From Deltaproteobacteria bacterium IMCC39524 (lineage in GTDB: Bacteria > Desulfobacterota > Desulfuromonadia > Desulfuromonadales > BM103), in the NCBI GenBank assembly GCA_029667085.1, contig JARUHJ010000007.1, positions 80,684 to 144,683 of the forward strand: a DNA stretch of 64,000 nucleotides. The letters run 5' to 3'. Shown one piece after another: positions 52,837 to 61,920 of this stretch (within the stretch, counting starts at the first letter, position 1; each line of letters opens with the position of its first letter). Both the position numbers and the translations under genes were made by a program. The notes below the pieces were generated by a model that saw only the letters and a program-made list of their open reading frames with translations, was not told where the DNA came from and searched no databases.

Positions 52837-54143
52837 CCGCCGCTTTTTCTCTCATTCATCACCTTGTAAGCACAGAATTCACCGCACATAGTGCAGGCGC
52901 CGTGCTCTTCATCAACGCCCGATTCGGCTCTTATGCGGCGTGCTTTTTCAGGATCCATGGCGATGGCGAACTGGCCTTCCCAGTCAAGCTCCTTGCGGCA
53001 CTTCGCCATGGCGATGTCCTTCTCCATGGCGCCGGGTACGCCCTTGACGATATCGCCGGCATGGGCAGCGATGCGGCAAGCGATAACACCTTCGTGGACA
53101 TCCTCGACCGTTGGCAGAGCGAGGTGCTCGCTGGCGGTGACGTAACAGAGGAAGTCGGCGCCGGCCGCCGCAGCCAGGGTGCCGCCGATAGCGCAGGTGA
53201 TATGGTCATAGCCCGGGGCAATGTCAGTGACCAGCGGGCCAAGAACGTAGAAAGGTGCGCCGTGGCAGAGGCGCTTTTGCAGCTGAATATTCATCTCAAT
53301 CTGGTTCAGAGGCACGTGACCAGGGCCTTCGATCATCACCTGGATGCCGGCTTTCCAGGCGCGCTGTGTCAACTCGCCGAGCAGGATCAGCTCCTGGATT
53401 TGGGCGCGGTCGCTGGCATCAGCCAAGCAACCGGGGCGGAAGCCGTCACCGAGAGAGAGAGTGGCATCGTAAGGCTTGACGATTTCCAGCAGACGGTCGA
53501 ACTGTTCGAAGAGTGGGTTCTCGGCATTGTTGTGGGTCATCCACTCAACGGTGAAGGAACCACCGCGGGAAACGACCTCCATGATGCGGCCTTCGTTGTC
53601 CATACGCTCGACGGTTGCCCGGGTCACGCCGCAGTGCACGGTGATGAAGTCAACGCCGTCATCGAGGTGTTTGATGATCCCTTCGAAGATCTCATCGGCG
53701 GTCATGTCGACCATCGCCTTGCCCTTGCGGGTCACCGTGTCGACTGCGGCCTGGTAAAGCGGTACCGAGCCGATACAGGCTGTGGTCTCACTGATGATGG
53801 CGGAGCGGATCTCATCAATCGGTCCGCCGGTGGAGAGGTCCATAATGGCATCAGCGCCTGCTGCAACGGCCACGCGGGCCTTCTCCAGCTCTTTGTCGAT
53901 GCTGGTGTCGTCTTTGCTCGTGCCTATGTTGGCATTGACCTTGGTGCGCAACCCTTTGCCAACCGCTAACGGGATGCCGTTAGTGTGCTTGTTGTTATGG
54001 CAAATGATCGCGGTACCTTCGGCGATGCGCTGGCGCAGGATCTCCGGATCCATACCTTCGGTTGCTGCGGCTTGCTTCATTTTGTCTGAAACAACGCCCT
54101 GGCGGGCGAGTTCTAGTTGGGTCAGTGTGCTTTGTGTTTTCAT
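52818..54143 (-). CDS. thiC: Phosphomethylpyrimidine synthase ThiC
   Basis: 441 residues, the short form common in anaerobes. Segments are TQLELARQGVVSDKM, INANIGTS-like NANIGTSKDDTS near 75, FITVHCGVTRATVERM near 165, IEGPGHVPLNQI near 268, and the C-terminal radical-SAM cluster motif C-x2-C-x3-C (CTMCGEFC) near 418. It converts aminoimidazole ribotide to HMP-phosphate. The last ten or so residues (after MNERK) and the TAG stop are encoded by the right arm of a GGGGGCTGG repeat. It follows thiE-thiD by 280 bases of repeat and has no thi-box of its own. Confidence 0.95.
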   Translation of the reverse strand: MKTQSTLTQLELARQGVVSDKMKQAAATEGMDPEILRQRIAEGTAIICHNNKHTNGIPLAVGKGLRTKVNANIGTSKDDTSIDKELEKARVAVAAGADAIMDLSTGGPIDEIRSAIISETTACIGSVPLYQAAVDTVTRKGKAMVDMTADEIFEGIIKHLDDGVDFITVHCGVTRATVERMDNEGRIMEVVSRGGSFTVEWMTHNNAENPLFEQFDRLLEIVKPYDATLSLGDGFRPGCLADASDRAQIQELILLGELTQRAWKAGIQVMIEGPGHVPLNQIEMNIQLQKRLCHGAPFYVLGPLVTDIAPGYDHITCAIGGTLAAAAGADFLCYVTASEHLALPTVEDVHEGVIACRIAAHAGDIVKGVPGAMEKDIAMAKCRKELDWEGQFAIAMDPEKARRIRAESGVDEEHGACTMCGEFCAYKVMNERKSGGSEAGG

Positions 54144-54201
54144 GAATCCTCTTTTTTCGTATGTGTTTTTTGCGAGATACTGATTTGAAAATATAAAAGA
54201 T

Positions 54202-54372
54202 TAACGCCCGTTCGCTGTGCTCACTCAAGACGCCAAGAGAATCTGGGAAAGACGCAAAGAGTTAATAGAGTTAATAAGTAAAGTTAAGGTTTTACCTGTG
54301 TTCAATTGGTTTTTTTACCTTGGGCTAAGGGCCCTTTGCGCCTTTCTTGTCACTCTCTGCGCCTTTGCGTTA
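54202..54372. repeat. ACGCAAAG-type intergenic inverted repeat, copy 4
   Basis: Left side TTAACGCCCGTTCGCTGTGC then AAAGACGCAAAG (54249-54260); right side CCCTTTGCGCC (54330-54340) and TGCGCCTTTGCGTTAA (54358-54373). It also holds the inverted GCGAACGGGCG module of the TIR repeats. It fills most of the thiE-thiD/thiC gap. Confidence 0.75.
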
Positions 54373-54425
54373 AATGCTTATCCTCTTTTTTGATATATCT
54401 CCGTGTCCTTCGTGCTCTCTATGGT

Positions 54426-55865
54426 TCAACGATCCTGTAATTTCTCACGCTCCGCATCCCGCACAGCCTTGGCACCAGCGAAATGGTTGATCGGTCCATG
54501 CCCACCACCTAAAGGTGCTGCATGAAGGATCGCTTCTTTGATAAAGAGCTTGGCTGACGCCGCGGCTTTGATCAGTGGCTGCCCCTGGGCGATAAAAGTC
54601 GCAAGCGCTGCTGAATAGGTGCAGCCGGTACCATGTGTGTTTGCCGTGTCGATACGCTCTGCCGCCAGTCTTGTTCTTGATGTGCCCGCGAGGAGTACAT
54701 CGATGGCATCCTCTTCACGGTGACCACCTTTAAGCAGAACGTGGCGGGCCCCCATGGCTTGCAATTCCTTTGCTGCTTCCTCCATCTCCTCCAGCGTTTT
54801 GATCTCTTTCCCGGTCAAGGCTTCAGCTTCGGGGATGTTGGGTGTCAGGAGATAGGTGCAGGGTAAGAGCTGTGAGCGGACAGCTTCAACTGCGTCCTGC
54901 TTTAAAAGGGCTGCGCCGCCTTTGGCAATCATGACCGGATCGACGACTGTAAGCAGGTTGTGCTTTTGTATAAGCTCTGCGACGGTGGTGACGATCTCAG
55001 CACTGTAGAGCATACCGGTCTTAATCGTATCGACGCCGATGTCAGTTATGACCGCTTCGGCCTGTTTGGCAACGAAACTTGCTGATGCCGGAGAGAGCCC
55101 ATGTACGCCGAGGGTGTTCTGTGCCGTCAATACGGTGATGGCACTGGCTCCGAAAGACCCAAGCAGGGTGATTGTCTTAAGGTCGGCCTGGATACCTGCG
55201 CCGCCGCCGGAATCCGAGCCGGCAATCGTCATGACTCTGGTTGTTCCCGATGGCTTCCTGCAGTTGAAAAGCAGGGCCAGTTCTTTTGCTGCAAGGGCCG
55301 GGTTTGGGTCCTCTGAGACCGCCGAGATGACAGCCAGCGCGTCGGCTCCTGCATCAAGAGCATCGGAAGCGTTTGTCCAATTGACACCGCCGATGGCGAC
55401 CAGCGGGATTTTTACGGCACGACGAACCTTGTTTAAGGTTTCCAGACCAACCAGTTCGGCATCGTCTTTGGTCCTGGTGGGAAAAATGCTGCCGATGCCG
55501 ATGTAGTCGACACCAGCCATCTCCGCCTTGAGAGCCTGGTCAACGCTACGGGTCGAAACACCGATCACTTTATTCTCTCCAAGCAGTTTTCGGGCATCGT
55601 GAACTGAACCGTCATCCTGGCCCAGGTGGACGCCATCGGCAAAACAGGCAACGGCGAGCTCCGCGCTATCGTTGACCAGGAAGGTTGCTCCGGCCTCTTT
55701 ACAGAGTTGTACCAGTTGCCGCGCCAGCATGACCTTCGCATCGGCCGAACGTTCCTTGTCGCGGTATTGCACCACGCGAACTCCACCACGCAGCCCCTCG
55801 CGGACGACATGCAGAATCTGTTCGTCAGAACCTTGTGGAGTAATCAGGTAGAGACCCTGAATCAT
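54426..55865 (-). CDS. thiED: Thiamine-phosphate synthase / HMP(-P) kinase fusion (ThiE-ThiD)
   Basis: 479 residues from ATG 55865, set by GGAGAAGAG upstream. The N-terminal ThiE part (about 1-205) has [62 protein letters not shown] and VAIGGV. The C-terminal ThiD part (about 210-460) has [36 protein letters not shown] and [14 protein letters not shown]. The fusion phosphorylates HMP-P and couples it to the thiazole. Located directly behind a TPP riboswitch. It ends with a single repeat arm reaching the stop codon. Confidence 0.95.
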   Translation of the reverse strand: MIQGLYLITPQGSDEQILHVVREGLRGGVRVVQYRDKERSADAKVMLARQLVQLCKEAGATFLVNDSAELAVACFADGVHLGQDDGSVHDARKLLGENKVIGVSTRSVDQALKAEMAGVDYIGIGSIFPTRTKDDAELVGLETLNKVRRAVKIPLVAIGGVNWTNASDALDAGADALAVISAVSEDPNPALAAKELALLFNCRKPSGTTRVMTIAGSDSGGGAGIQADLKTITLLGSFGASAITVLTAQNTLGVHGLSPASASFVAKQAEAVITDIGVDTIKTGMLYSAEIVTTVAELIQKHNLLTVVDPVMIAKGGAALLKQDAVEAVRSQLLPCTYLLTPNIPEAEALTGKEIKTLEEMEEAAKELQAMGARHVLLKGGHREEDAIDVLLAGTSRTRLAAERIDTANTHGTGCTYSAALATFIAQGQPLIKAAASAKLFIKEAILHAAPLGGGHGPINHFAGAKAVRDAEREKLQDR

Positions 55866-55878
55866 TGTTCTCTTCTCC

Positions 55879-55917
55879 AAAAAACAAAAACGCGCCCAGG
55901 CTGGTGGCCACGGCGCT
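55879..55917 (-). terminator. Attenuator of the TPP riboswitch
   Basis: On the minus strand GCGCC (55916-55912) pairs with GGCGC (55896-55892) across a GC-rich loop and is followed by GTTTTTGTTTTTT. The U-run runs straight into the ribosome site of thiED, so termination would stop expression just before translation. A CCCGTTAAACGGG hairpin just upstream is a candidate alternative fold. Confidence 0.75.
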
Positions 55918-55952
55918 TGCCCGTTTAACGGGAATGCTCGTTGCTGACCAGA

Positions 55953-56041
55953 CCGCTTCCCTACGCCGGTATGATCCGGATCAGGTTCTAAGGGTCGCTT
56001 CGTTATCGAACGAAGCTCTCAGCAAGCTTACTCCCCTAGCG
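55953..56041 (-). ncRNA. TPP riboswitch (thi box)
   Basis: Reads on the minus strand GGGGAGT...CTGAGAG, an extended P3a stem (GCTTCGTTCGATAACGAAGC), then ACCCTTAGAACCTGATCCGG, ATCATACCGGCGTAGGGA. CTGAGA, ACCCTT-GAACCTGATC and the closing GCGTAGGGA are the conserved core of the thiamine-pyrophosphate aptamer. One departure is ATCATACC where ATAATACC-like bases are usual. It controls thiED by the downstream attenuator, lowering expression when TPP is plentiful. Confidence 0.95.
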
Positions 56042-56068
56042 GTGGTTCAGATGTAAGGACGGTTCCGA

Positions 56069-56254
56069 TCAGCCCAGAACAATCCGGTTGTTCAGTAAAT
56101 CGATTTCCTGGATTGATGCATCTATATCGCGATGCTTGCCGAACACGTCGACCAGGCGTACTTTATCTTTCACAACCAACAGCGAAGCGACGTCTTCCAA
56201 CGTAGTTTCCTGATCGCCCTGGACCAGGAGAAAATGACCATCATTCAGACACAT
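56069..56254 (-). CDS. CooT-family small protein (possible Ni-binding)
   Basis: 61 residues. The pattern MC-x(10)-Q...EDVASLLVVKDKVRLVDVFGKHRDIDASIQEIDLLNNRIVL matches the CooT family, including the Cys directly after the start methionine that provides nickel ligands in the characterised protein. CooT aids nickel supply to CO dehydrogenase in Rhodospirillum, but most family members are not next to CO dehydrogenase genes, and none is seen here. It lies just before the TPP riboswitch and diverges from alr, so its neighbours give no strong functional clue. Confidence 0.75.
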   Translation of the reverse strand: MCLNDGHFLLVQGDQETTLEDVASLLVVKDKVRLVDVFGKHRDIDASIQEIDLLNNRIVLG

Positions 56255-56385
56255 AAGATAACCTTTCTATTTAACTCATCGACAGCCTAAAAGATTGCCT
56301 GCGGTGTGTCAACCTTTCACTCTTTACACCTGTTGAAGGCGTATGCTCTAATGTCGATTCTCTTCAATCTCATGCGGAGTTCTTC

Positions 56386-57510
56386 ATGTCTGTGACACGC
56401 CCAACCAGAGTTGAAATCGACCTTGCCGCTCTACGGCATAATTTCCAGGAAGTCCAACGAACCGTTGGTGACGGGTGTGAGGTTCTGGCCGTCGTCAAGG
56501 CCGACGCCTATGGCCATGGTGTGGGCCTTGTCGCGCCGGCCCTGGCCGCAGCAGGGGCCAAGCTGTTCGGTGTGGCTCTCGTTGAGGAAGGTGTGGAATT
56601 ACGTAAGCTGGGAATCGAACAGCCGATTCTTATTCTTGGTAGCTTTTTCCCCGGTCAGGAAGCTGACGTTATTGAATATCAATTAACTCCGGTTCTCTAC
56701 GATTTGGCCTGCGCCCGCAGGTTGGATAGCGCGGCCCGCGATGCCGGAAGAAGTATCGATTATCACCTCAAGGTGGATACCGGTATGGGGCGGCTTGGAT
56801 TTCGGGTCGACAGGCTCGATGAAGTCTTGCCTGTTTTGAAGAACCTGAAGAGCCTGAACATGTCTGGTGTTATGAGCCACCTGGCCGTTGCTGACGAGCC
56901 GGAGAAGCCCTTGACGGCTTTACAATGTGAGGCTTTCTCTGCCGTTGTGGCGAGAGTCGAAAAAGCTGGCTTCAGGCCCTTTTATAAACATATTGCCAAT
57001 AGCGCCGGTATCTACAGCAGGAAACTCAATGGCTGCAACCTGGTTCGGCCCGGGATCTCTTTGTACGGCGGCTTGACGGGAGGCCCTTTTGCCCATCCCT
57101 TCACTCAGCAATCGGTCATGCATTTCGTCAGCCAGGTGGCCCAACTCAAAGACGTTCCTTCCGGGGAGGGCATCTCTTACGGTCACCGTTTTGTTACTTC
57201 GAGGCAGTCACGAGTAGCGGCGATCCCGGTGGGGTATGCTGATGGCTACAATCGTCTGTTGACCAATCGTGGCGAAGTTTTGATCCATGGCCGGCGGGCT
57301 CCTGTTGTTGGCACTGTTTGCATGGATTGGATCCTTGTCGATGTGACCAGCTTCCCTGACGTTCAGGTCGGTGACCAGGTCTCTCTGCTCGGTCGGGATG
57401 GTGACGATATCATCACCGCAGAAGAGTGGGCGGACAAGGTCGGCTCGATCACCTATGAGGTTTTCTGCAATATCAGCAAGCGGGTTCCTCGGGTTCCCGT
57501 TAATCTTTAA
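56386..57510 (+). CDS. alr: Alanine racemase
   Basis: 374 residues. PLP lysine in VLAVVKADAYGHG near 35, LKVDTGMGRLGFR near 128, NSAGIYSRK near 200, VRPGISLYGG near 214, the second-base region ISYGHRFVTSRQSRVAAIPVGYADGYNR near 260-285, and GTVCMDWILVDVT near 305. It makes D-alanine for peptidoglycan. The next gene starts 33 bases later on the same strand. Confidence 0.95.
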   Translation: MSVTRPTRVEIDLAALRHNFQEVQRTVGDGCEVLAVVKADAYGHGVGLVAPALAAAGAKLFGVALVEEGVELRKLGIEQPILILGSFFPGQEADVIEYQLTPVLYDLACARRLDSAARDAGRSIDYHLKVDTGMGRLGFRVDRLDEVLPVLKNLKSLNMSGVMSHLAVADEPEKPLTALQCEAFSAVVARVEKAGFRPFYKHIANSAGIYSRKLNGCNLVRPGISLYGGLTGGPFAHPFTQQSVMHFVSQVAQLKDVPSGEGISYGHRFVTSRQSRVAAIPVGYADGYNRLLTNRGEVLIHGRRAPVVGTVCMDWILVDVTSFPDVQVGDQVSLLGRDGDDIITAEEWADKVGSITYEVFCNISKRVPRVPVNL

Positions 57511-57543
57511 ATCTTCTCCTTCAACGTATAGAATGACACCATA

Positions 57544-58767
57544 ATGAAGCGATTCGTCGTCCTTGACCTTGGCACCACAACTCTGGCAGGCCGCTTGCTC
57601 TCAGCCTCCGGCGAGAGCTTGGCCGAAAAGCAGGTCGCGAACCCTCAGCGCGAAGAGGGTGTCGATATCCTCGCGCGCTTGCAAAAGGCCCATGACGATG
57701 GTGGCGAGCGGTTGCAATCACTTCTTGTCGATGCTCTCCGGTTGTTAATTGCCGAACTTCTCGACAGCTCAGGTTGTAAGGTGGAGGCTGTCATTTCCCT
57801 CGCTGCAGCAGGCAATCCCGGCATGTCCTGCCTGTTGCAGCATTTACCCGTGGGCTCATTGCTTTTCCCCCCGCACCGGTCTCCTTATAAGGGCCTGGCG
57901 CACATTCCTGTTAGTGACCTGGACTTCGGTGTTCCTTCACCTCTGGAGATGTTCCCGCTGGCGACAGGTTTCGTTGGCGGAGACTTGGTCTCCTGTCTGG
58001 TTGGATTGCAGGATGTTACGGTCGGAACTCTGTTGCTCGATCTTGGCACCAACGCAGAACTTGCTCTCTGGGATGGTGAGCGTTGGTGGGTGACTTCGGC
58101 TGCTGCTGGCCCTGCTTTTGAAGGCGGCAACATCGGTTCGGGGATGATTATGGCTGATGGCGCGGTCACCGATGTTCGCCTGATCGATGATCGTCTGCAA
58201 CTCACCGTAGCCGGGAAGGGTACACCGCGCGGTCTGTGCGGTAGCGGCCTGGCTGCGCTGGTCGCCGTAGCGCGACAGGGTGGTTTGATCGATAAAACAG
58301 GGCGTATCCTTGCTGCTGATGAGGTCGAGACAAATCTGGGCCGATACCTTGTAGAGCAAGAGGGCGCATGGTCAATCTGTTTTCATCGAGATGCCAGTGG
58401 CGAGTTGCTTCTGACCCAGGATGACGTACGCAACTTTCAACTGGCAAAAGGTGCGGTTCGGGCCGGTATCGACGTCCTCTTGGCAAAAGGCGGTTTCACT
58501 CCGCAAGGTGTATCACAGGTCCTGGTTACCGGAGCGCTCGGGACGGCTTTGCCTGTTGAGGTTTTGAAAAGGGTTGCCTTGCTGCCGGAGGCCATGTTAG
58601 ATAAAACCTCCTTTGTCGCAAATGGGGTGCTGGCGGGCTTACAAGCCTATTTGACAGCTACAGACGGTCAACAGCGATTGGCTAATCTGATGAATACGAT
58701 TCAGCCTTTTCCACTCTCTGGCACCCCTGCTTTCGAAAAACAGTTTTTGGAGGCCTTGGAATTCTAA
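57544..58767 (+). CDS. ASKHA-domain protein, RACo C-terminal-like (DUF4445)
   Basis: 407 residues. Phosphate-binding motif LDLGTTTLAGRLL at the N-terminus, second motif LLLDLGTNAELALWDG near 160, SAAAGPAFEGGNIGSGM near 188 and GLCGSGLAALVAVA near 230 define the ASKHA fold of the reductive activators of corrinoid proteins. The usual N-terminal [2Fe-2S] ferredoxin domain is absent: the protein begins directly at the ASKHA domain. It may therefore depend on a separate electron donor or do something else with ATP. It follows alr closely. Confidence 0.78.
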   Translation: MKRFVVLDLGTTTLAGRLLSASGESLAEKQVANPQREEGVDILARLQKAHDDGGERLQSLLVDALRLLIAELLDSSGCKVEAVISLAAAGNPGMSCLLQHLPVGSLLFPPHRSPYKGLAHIPVSDLDFGVPSPLEMFPLATGFVGGDLVSCLVGLQDVTVGTLLLDLGTNAELALWDGERWWVTSAAAGPAFEGGNIGSGMIMADGAVTDVRLIDDRLQLTVAGKGTPRGLCGSGLAALVAVARQGGLIDKTGRILAADEVETNLGRYLVEQEGAWSICFHRDASGELLLTQDDVRNFQLAKGAVRAGIDVLLAKGGFTPQGVSQVLVTGALGTALPVEVLKRVALLPEAMLDKTSFVANGVLAGLQAYLTATDGQQRLANLMNTIQPFPLSGTPAFEKQFLEALEF

Positions 58768-58771
58768 GTCA

Positions 58772-58893
58772 AAAGCATAATTAGCCGCGATGAAAATCTA
58801 TCAATGTCTATGGTTTTAAGCCCAAGCACAAAGATTATACTTTTGCCCTTACAGGTTTTCATAGATTTTGATTGCGGCTAATTATGGTGCTTT
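58772..58893. repeat. Long-arm inverted repeat before purH
   Basis: Arms of about 30 bases: AAAGCATAATTAGCCGCGAT and on (58772-58801) against the inverse ending GCGGCTAATTATGGTGCTTT (58874-58893). The unit of about 122 bp has no coding content and is unlike the other repeat types in the window. Confidence 0.8.
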
Positions 58894-58938
58894 GATTTAG
58901 TTGGCCTATCTAATCAACATTTCAACAGAGGTTTTACT

Positions 58939-60504
58939 ATGGCAGTCATCAAACGTGCACTGATCAGTGTTTCCGACAAAACCGGCATCGTCGATTTTGC
59001 CAAAGAATTGAGTCAATACGGCGTGGAGATCCTCTCCACCGGTGGTACCGCCAGCATGATGCGTGAAGCGGGCCTTGAGGTGAAGGATGTCTCCGAGCAT
59101 ACCGGTTATCCTGAGATGCTGGACGGCCGCGTTAAGACCTTGCATCCGAAGGTTCATGGCGGATTGCTTGGATTACGTGATAACCCGGCGCATGTGGCCA
59201 AAATGGCAGAGCATGACATCACGCCGATCGATATGGTCGTCGTCAATCTCTACCCTTTTGAAGAAACCGTTGCAAATCTTGATTGTACTCTTGAGGATGC
59301 CATTGAGAATATTGATATAGGTGGGCCGACCATGCTCCGCAGCGCAGCCAAGAACAACCAGTCGGTCACCGTGGTTGTTGATCCAGCCGATTATGCTGTG
59401 GTTCTGGATGAGATGAAGTCCAACGCCGGTGAGGTCTCACGCGAAACCAACTTTCGCCTCGCCCTAAAAGTTTATCAGCGCACCTCCGCTTACGATGCCG
59501 CCATCTCCAACTGGCTGGGTAAGCGGGTCGATGCGGAGAGTGCCGATTTCCCGAGCGCTCTGACCTTCCAGTACCAGCGCACAGAAATTATGCGCTACGG
59601 CGAGAACCCTCACCAGAAGGCGGCTTTCTACGTTGAAAGCAATATAGCCGAGGTTTCGATTGCGACAGCGAAACAACTGCAGGGCAAACAACTCTCCTAC
59701 AACAATATTGCCGATACCGACGCGGCCCTTGAATGCGTCAAGCAGTACAACGATGGACCCGCTTGCGTCATTGTCAAGCACGCTAACCCTTGTGGTGTTG
59801 CTTACGGCGAGACGCTTCTCGATGCTTATAATAGGGCCTTCAGCACGGACACCGAATCAGCCTTTGGCGGCATCATCGCATTCAATCACGAGCTTGATGC
59901 GGATACCGCAAAGGCAATTGTCGATAAGCAGTTTGTAGAAGTCATCATCGCGCCGAAGGTCGGTGCGGGCGTCAGTGAGATTGTCGCCGCCAAGAAGAAT
60001 GTGCGCCTGCTCGAATGTGGTGCATGGCCGGAACAAACCGCTGCGCGATTCGATTTAAAAAAGGTCAATGGTGGTATGCTGGTTCAGGAAGCCGATTTGC
60101 AGCTGACCGCAGAGCTGAAAGTGGTCAGCAAGCGGCAACCGACAGAGCAAGAGATGAAAGACCTGCTCTTTACCTGGCGGGTGGCCAAGTTCGTCAAGTC
60201 GAACGCCATTGTGTACGGTAAAGACGGCATGACGATCGGCGTTGGCGCCGGTCAGATGAGTCGTGTTAACTCGGCGCGCATCGCAGCGATCAAGGCTGAA
60301 CACGCTGGCCTCGAGGTCAAGGGCGCGGTCATGGCTTCCGATGCCTTCTTCCCTTTCCGGGATGGCATCGACAACGCTGCTGCGGTTGGTATCAGCGCTG
60401 TTATTCAGCCAGGCGGCTCGATTCGCGATGAAGAAGTCATCGCTGCGGCCGATGAGCATGGCATGACGATGGTCTTTACCAGCATGCGGCATTTTAGACA
60501 CTAA
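58939..60504 (+). CDS. purH: Bifunctional AICAR transformylase/IMP cyclohydrolase
   Basis: 521 residues. IMP-cyclohydrolase part (about 1-200): [53 protein letters not shown] and [17 protein letters not shown]. Transformylase part: [13 protein letters not shown] near 220, [12 protein letters not shown] near 278 and [12 protein letters not shown] near 468. It carries out the last two steps of purine synthesis. Followed by purD and purE on the same strand, separated by repeats. Confidence 0.97.
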   Translation: MAVIKRALISVSDKTGIVDFAKELSQYGVEILSTGGTASMMREAGLEVKDVSEHTGYPEMLDGRVKTLHPKVHGGLLGLRDNPAHVAKMAEHDITPIDMVVVNLYPFEETVANLDCTLEDAIENIDIGGPTMLRSAAKNNQSVTVVVDPADYAVVLDEMKSNAGEVSRETNFRLALKVYQRTSAYDAAISNWLGKRVDAESADFPSALTFQYQRTEIMRYGENPHQKAAFYVESNIAEVSIATAKQLQGKQLSYNNIADTDAALECVKQYNDGPACVIVKHANPCGVAYGETLLDAYNRAFSTDTESAFGGIIAFNHELDADTAKAIVDKQFVEVIIAPKVGAGVSEIVAAKKNVRLLECGAWPEQTAARFDLKKVNGGMLVQEADLQLTAELKVVSKRQPTEQEMKDLLFTWRVAKFVKSNAIVYGKDGMTIGVGAGQMSRVNSARIAAIKAEHAGLEVKGAVMASDAFFPFRDGIDNAAAVGISAVIQPGGSIRDEEVIAAADEHGMTMVFTSMRHFRH

Positions 60505-60511
60505 AACGCGA

Positions 60512-60599
60512 TTCAACGCAGAGACGCGGAGAGAATCAAAAGATTTTTTTGGTTAAACCCTTGCCACACTTTTCAGTGTCTCCGAGCCTCCGTGTTGAT
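60512..60599. repeat. GC-shifted variant of the ACGCAAAG repeat
   Basis: TTCAACGCAGAGACGCGGAGAG (60512-60533, arms shortened here to key parts AACGCAGAGACGCGGAG) and CTCCGAGCCTCCGTGTTGA (60580-60598) are inverted. The arm CGCAGAGACGCGGAG resembles CGCAAAGACGCAAAG with A-to-G changes. Confidence 0.65.
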
Positions 60600-60634
60600 A
60601 TGGCTTTGCCTGTTTTAATTGTAGGAGTCCGAAG

Positions 60635-61906
60635 ATGAAAATACTCGTCGTTGGTGGTGGTGGTCGTGAACATGCGCTGGTCTGGAAGATCGGACAATCG
60701 CCTCTGGTTGAAACGATTTACTGTGCTCCGGGCAACCCGGGAATAGCCGGTTTGGCGGACTGTGTGCATATTCCTGCCGACGATATCGATGCGTTGCTTG
60801 ATTTTGCCAAAGCTGAAAAGGTTGATCTTACGATAGTTGGCCCGGAAGTTCCCCTGACTATGGGTATTGTGGATCGGTTTCAAGCCTCTGGCCTGGAGAT
60901 CTTTGGTCCGAACAAGGCGGCCGCCTGCATCGAAGGAAGCAAGAGCTTCTCCAAGGATTTGATGGCAAAGTACGCGATTCCGACCGCTGCCTATCAGACC
61001 TTCACGGATCATGCTGCCGCTGTCGCTTACATCAAGGAGCAGGGTGCGCCGATTGTTGTTAAAGCTGATGGCCTGGCCGCCGGTAAAGGCGTCATCGTGG
61101 CCATGGATGAGGCGCAGGCGATTGCCGCAGTCGATGACATCATGCTCGACAAGGTTTTTGGTGCCGCTGGTGCCAGCGTCGTCATTGAAGAATTCATGGA
61201 CGGTGAAGAAGCCTCTTTCTTCGCCTTTACCGATGGTAAGAATATTCTGCCGCTGGCTTCCTCCCAGGATCACAAGCGGGCCTTCGACAATGATGAGGGG
61301 CCGAACACTGGTGGCATGGGCGCCTATTCTCCGGCTCCGGTGGTGACACCGGAGCTCCACAATGTCATTGTCGAGACGATCGTCAAGCCGACGATTGCAG
61401 GCATGGCCAGTGATGGCTGTCCGTACAGTGGGATTCTCTATGTCGGCTTGATGATCAAGGATGGCAAGCCACGCGTCGTTGAGTACAATGCCCGTTTCGG
61501 TGATCCGGAGGCCCAGCCTCTGCTGATGCGCATGAAGTCTGATATCGTTCCGGTGCTGCAGGCCTGCGCTCGCGGCAACCTGCAACAGGACTCGATCGAA
61601 TGGCACGACAAGGCGGCTGTCTGCGTGGTTTTGGCCAGCGGCGGGTATCCGGCCAAATATGCCAAGGGCTTTGAGATCATGGGGCTGGACGATGTGCTGA
61701 CGATGGATGATGTGGTGGTTTTTCATGCCGGGACCAGCTTCGAAGACGGTAAGATCGTTAACACCGGCGGTCGTGTTCTCGGCGTTACTGGATTAGGCAG
61801 TACAGTTGCCGAGGCGATCGATTGTGCTTACGGTGCTGTTGATAAGATTAACTGGAATGGTGTTCACTTCCGCAAGGATATTGGTAAAAAGGCTTTAAAT
61901 CGCTAG
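60635..61906 (+). CDS. purD: Phosphoribosylamine-glycine ligase
   Basis: 423 residues. ATP-grasp ligase: VVGGGGREHALVWKIGQS at the start, VGPEVPLTMGIVD near 72, KADGLAAGKGV near 145, DHKRAFDNDEGPNTGGMGAYSP near 210, YNARFGDPEAQPLLMR near 285. Forms glycinamide ribonucleotide. AGGAG ribosome site. The last four codons and the stop lie inside a perfect 28-bp palindrome. Confidence 0.97.
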   Translation: MKILVVGGGGREHALVWKIGQSPLVETIYCAPGNPGIAGLADCVHIPADDIDALLDFAKAEKVDLTIVGPEVPLTMGIVDRFQASGLEIFGPNKAAACIEGSKSFSKDLMAKYAIPTAAYQTFTDHAAAVAYIKEQGAPIVVKADGLAAGKGVIVAMDEAQAIAAVDDIMLDKVFGAAGASVVIEEFMDGEEASFFAFTDGKNILPLASSQDHKRAFDNDEGPNTGGMGAYSPAPVVTPELHNVIVETIVKPTIAGMASDGCPYSGILYVGLMIKDGKPRVVEYNARFGDPEAQPLLMRMKSDIVPVLQACARGNLQQDSIEWHDKAAVCVVLASGGYPAKYAKGFEIMGLDDVLTMDDVVVFHAGTSFEDGKIVNTGGRVLGVTGLGSTVAEAIDCAYGAVDKINWNGVHFRKDIGKKALNR

Positions 61907-61918
61907 CGATTTAAAGCC
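61891..61918. repeat. 28-bp perfect palindrome over the purD stop
   Basis: Fully self-complementary, 14-bp arms GGCTTTAAATCGCT and AGCGATTTAAAGCC, spanning the last codons and TAG stop of purD. There is no loop and no T-run. It may form a cruciform or an mRNA 3' hairpin, or be a binding site. Confidence 0.8.
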
Positions 61919-61920
61919 GG

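Noticed and set aside
52902..53969. 355-codon plus-strand frame over thiC
   Set aside because: Antisense shadow; ThiC motifs are on the minus strand. Long antisense frames over gatB (26464-27354) and gatA (27915-28766) were dropped likewise.
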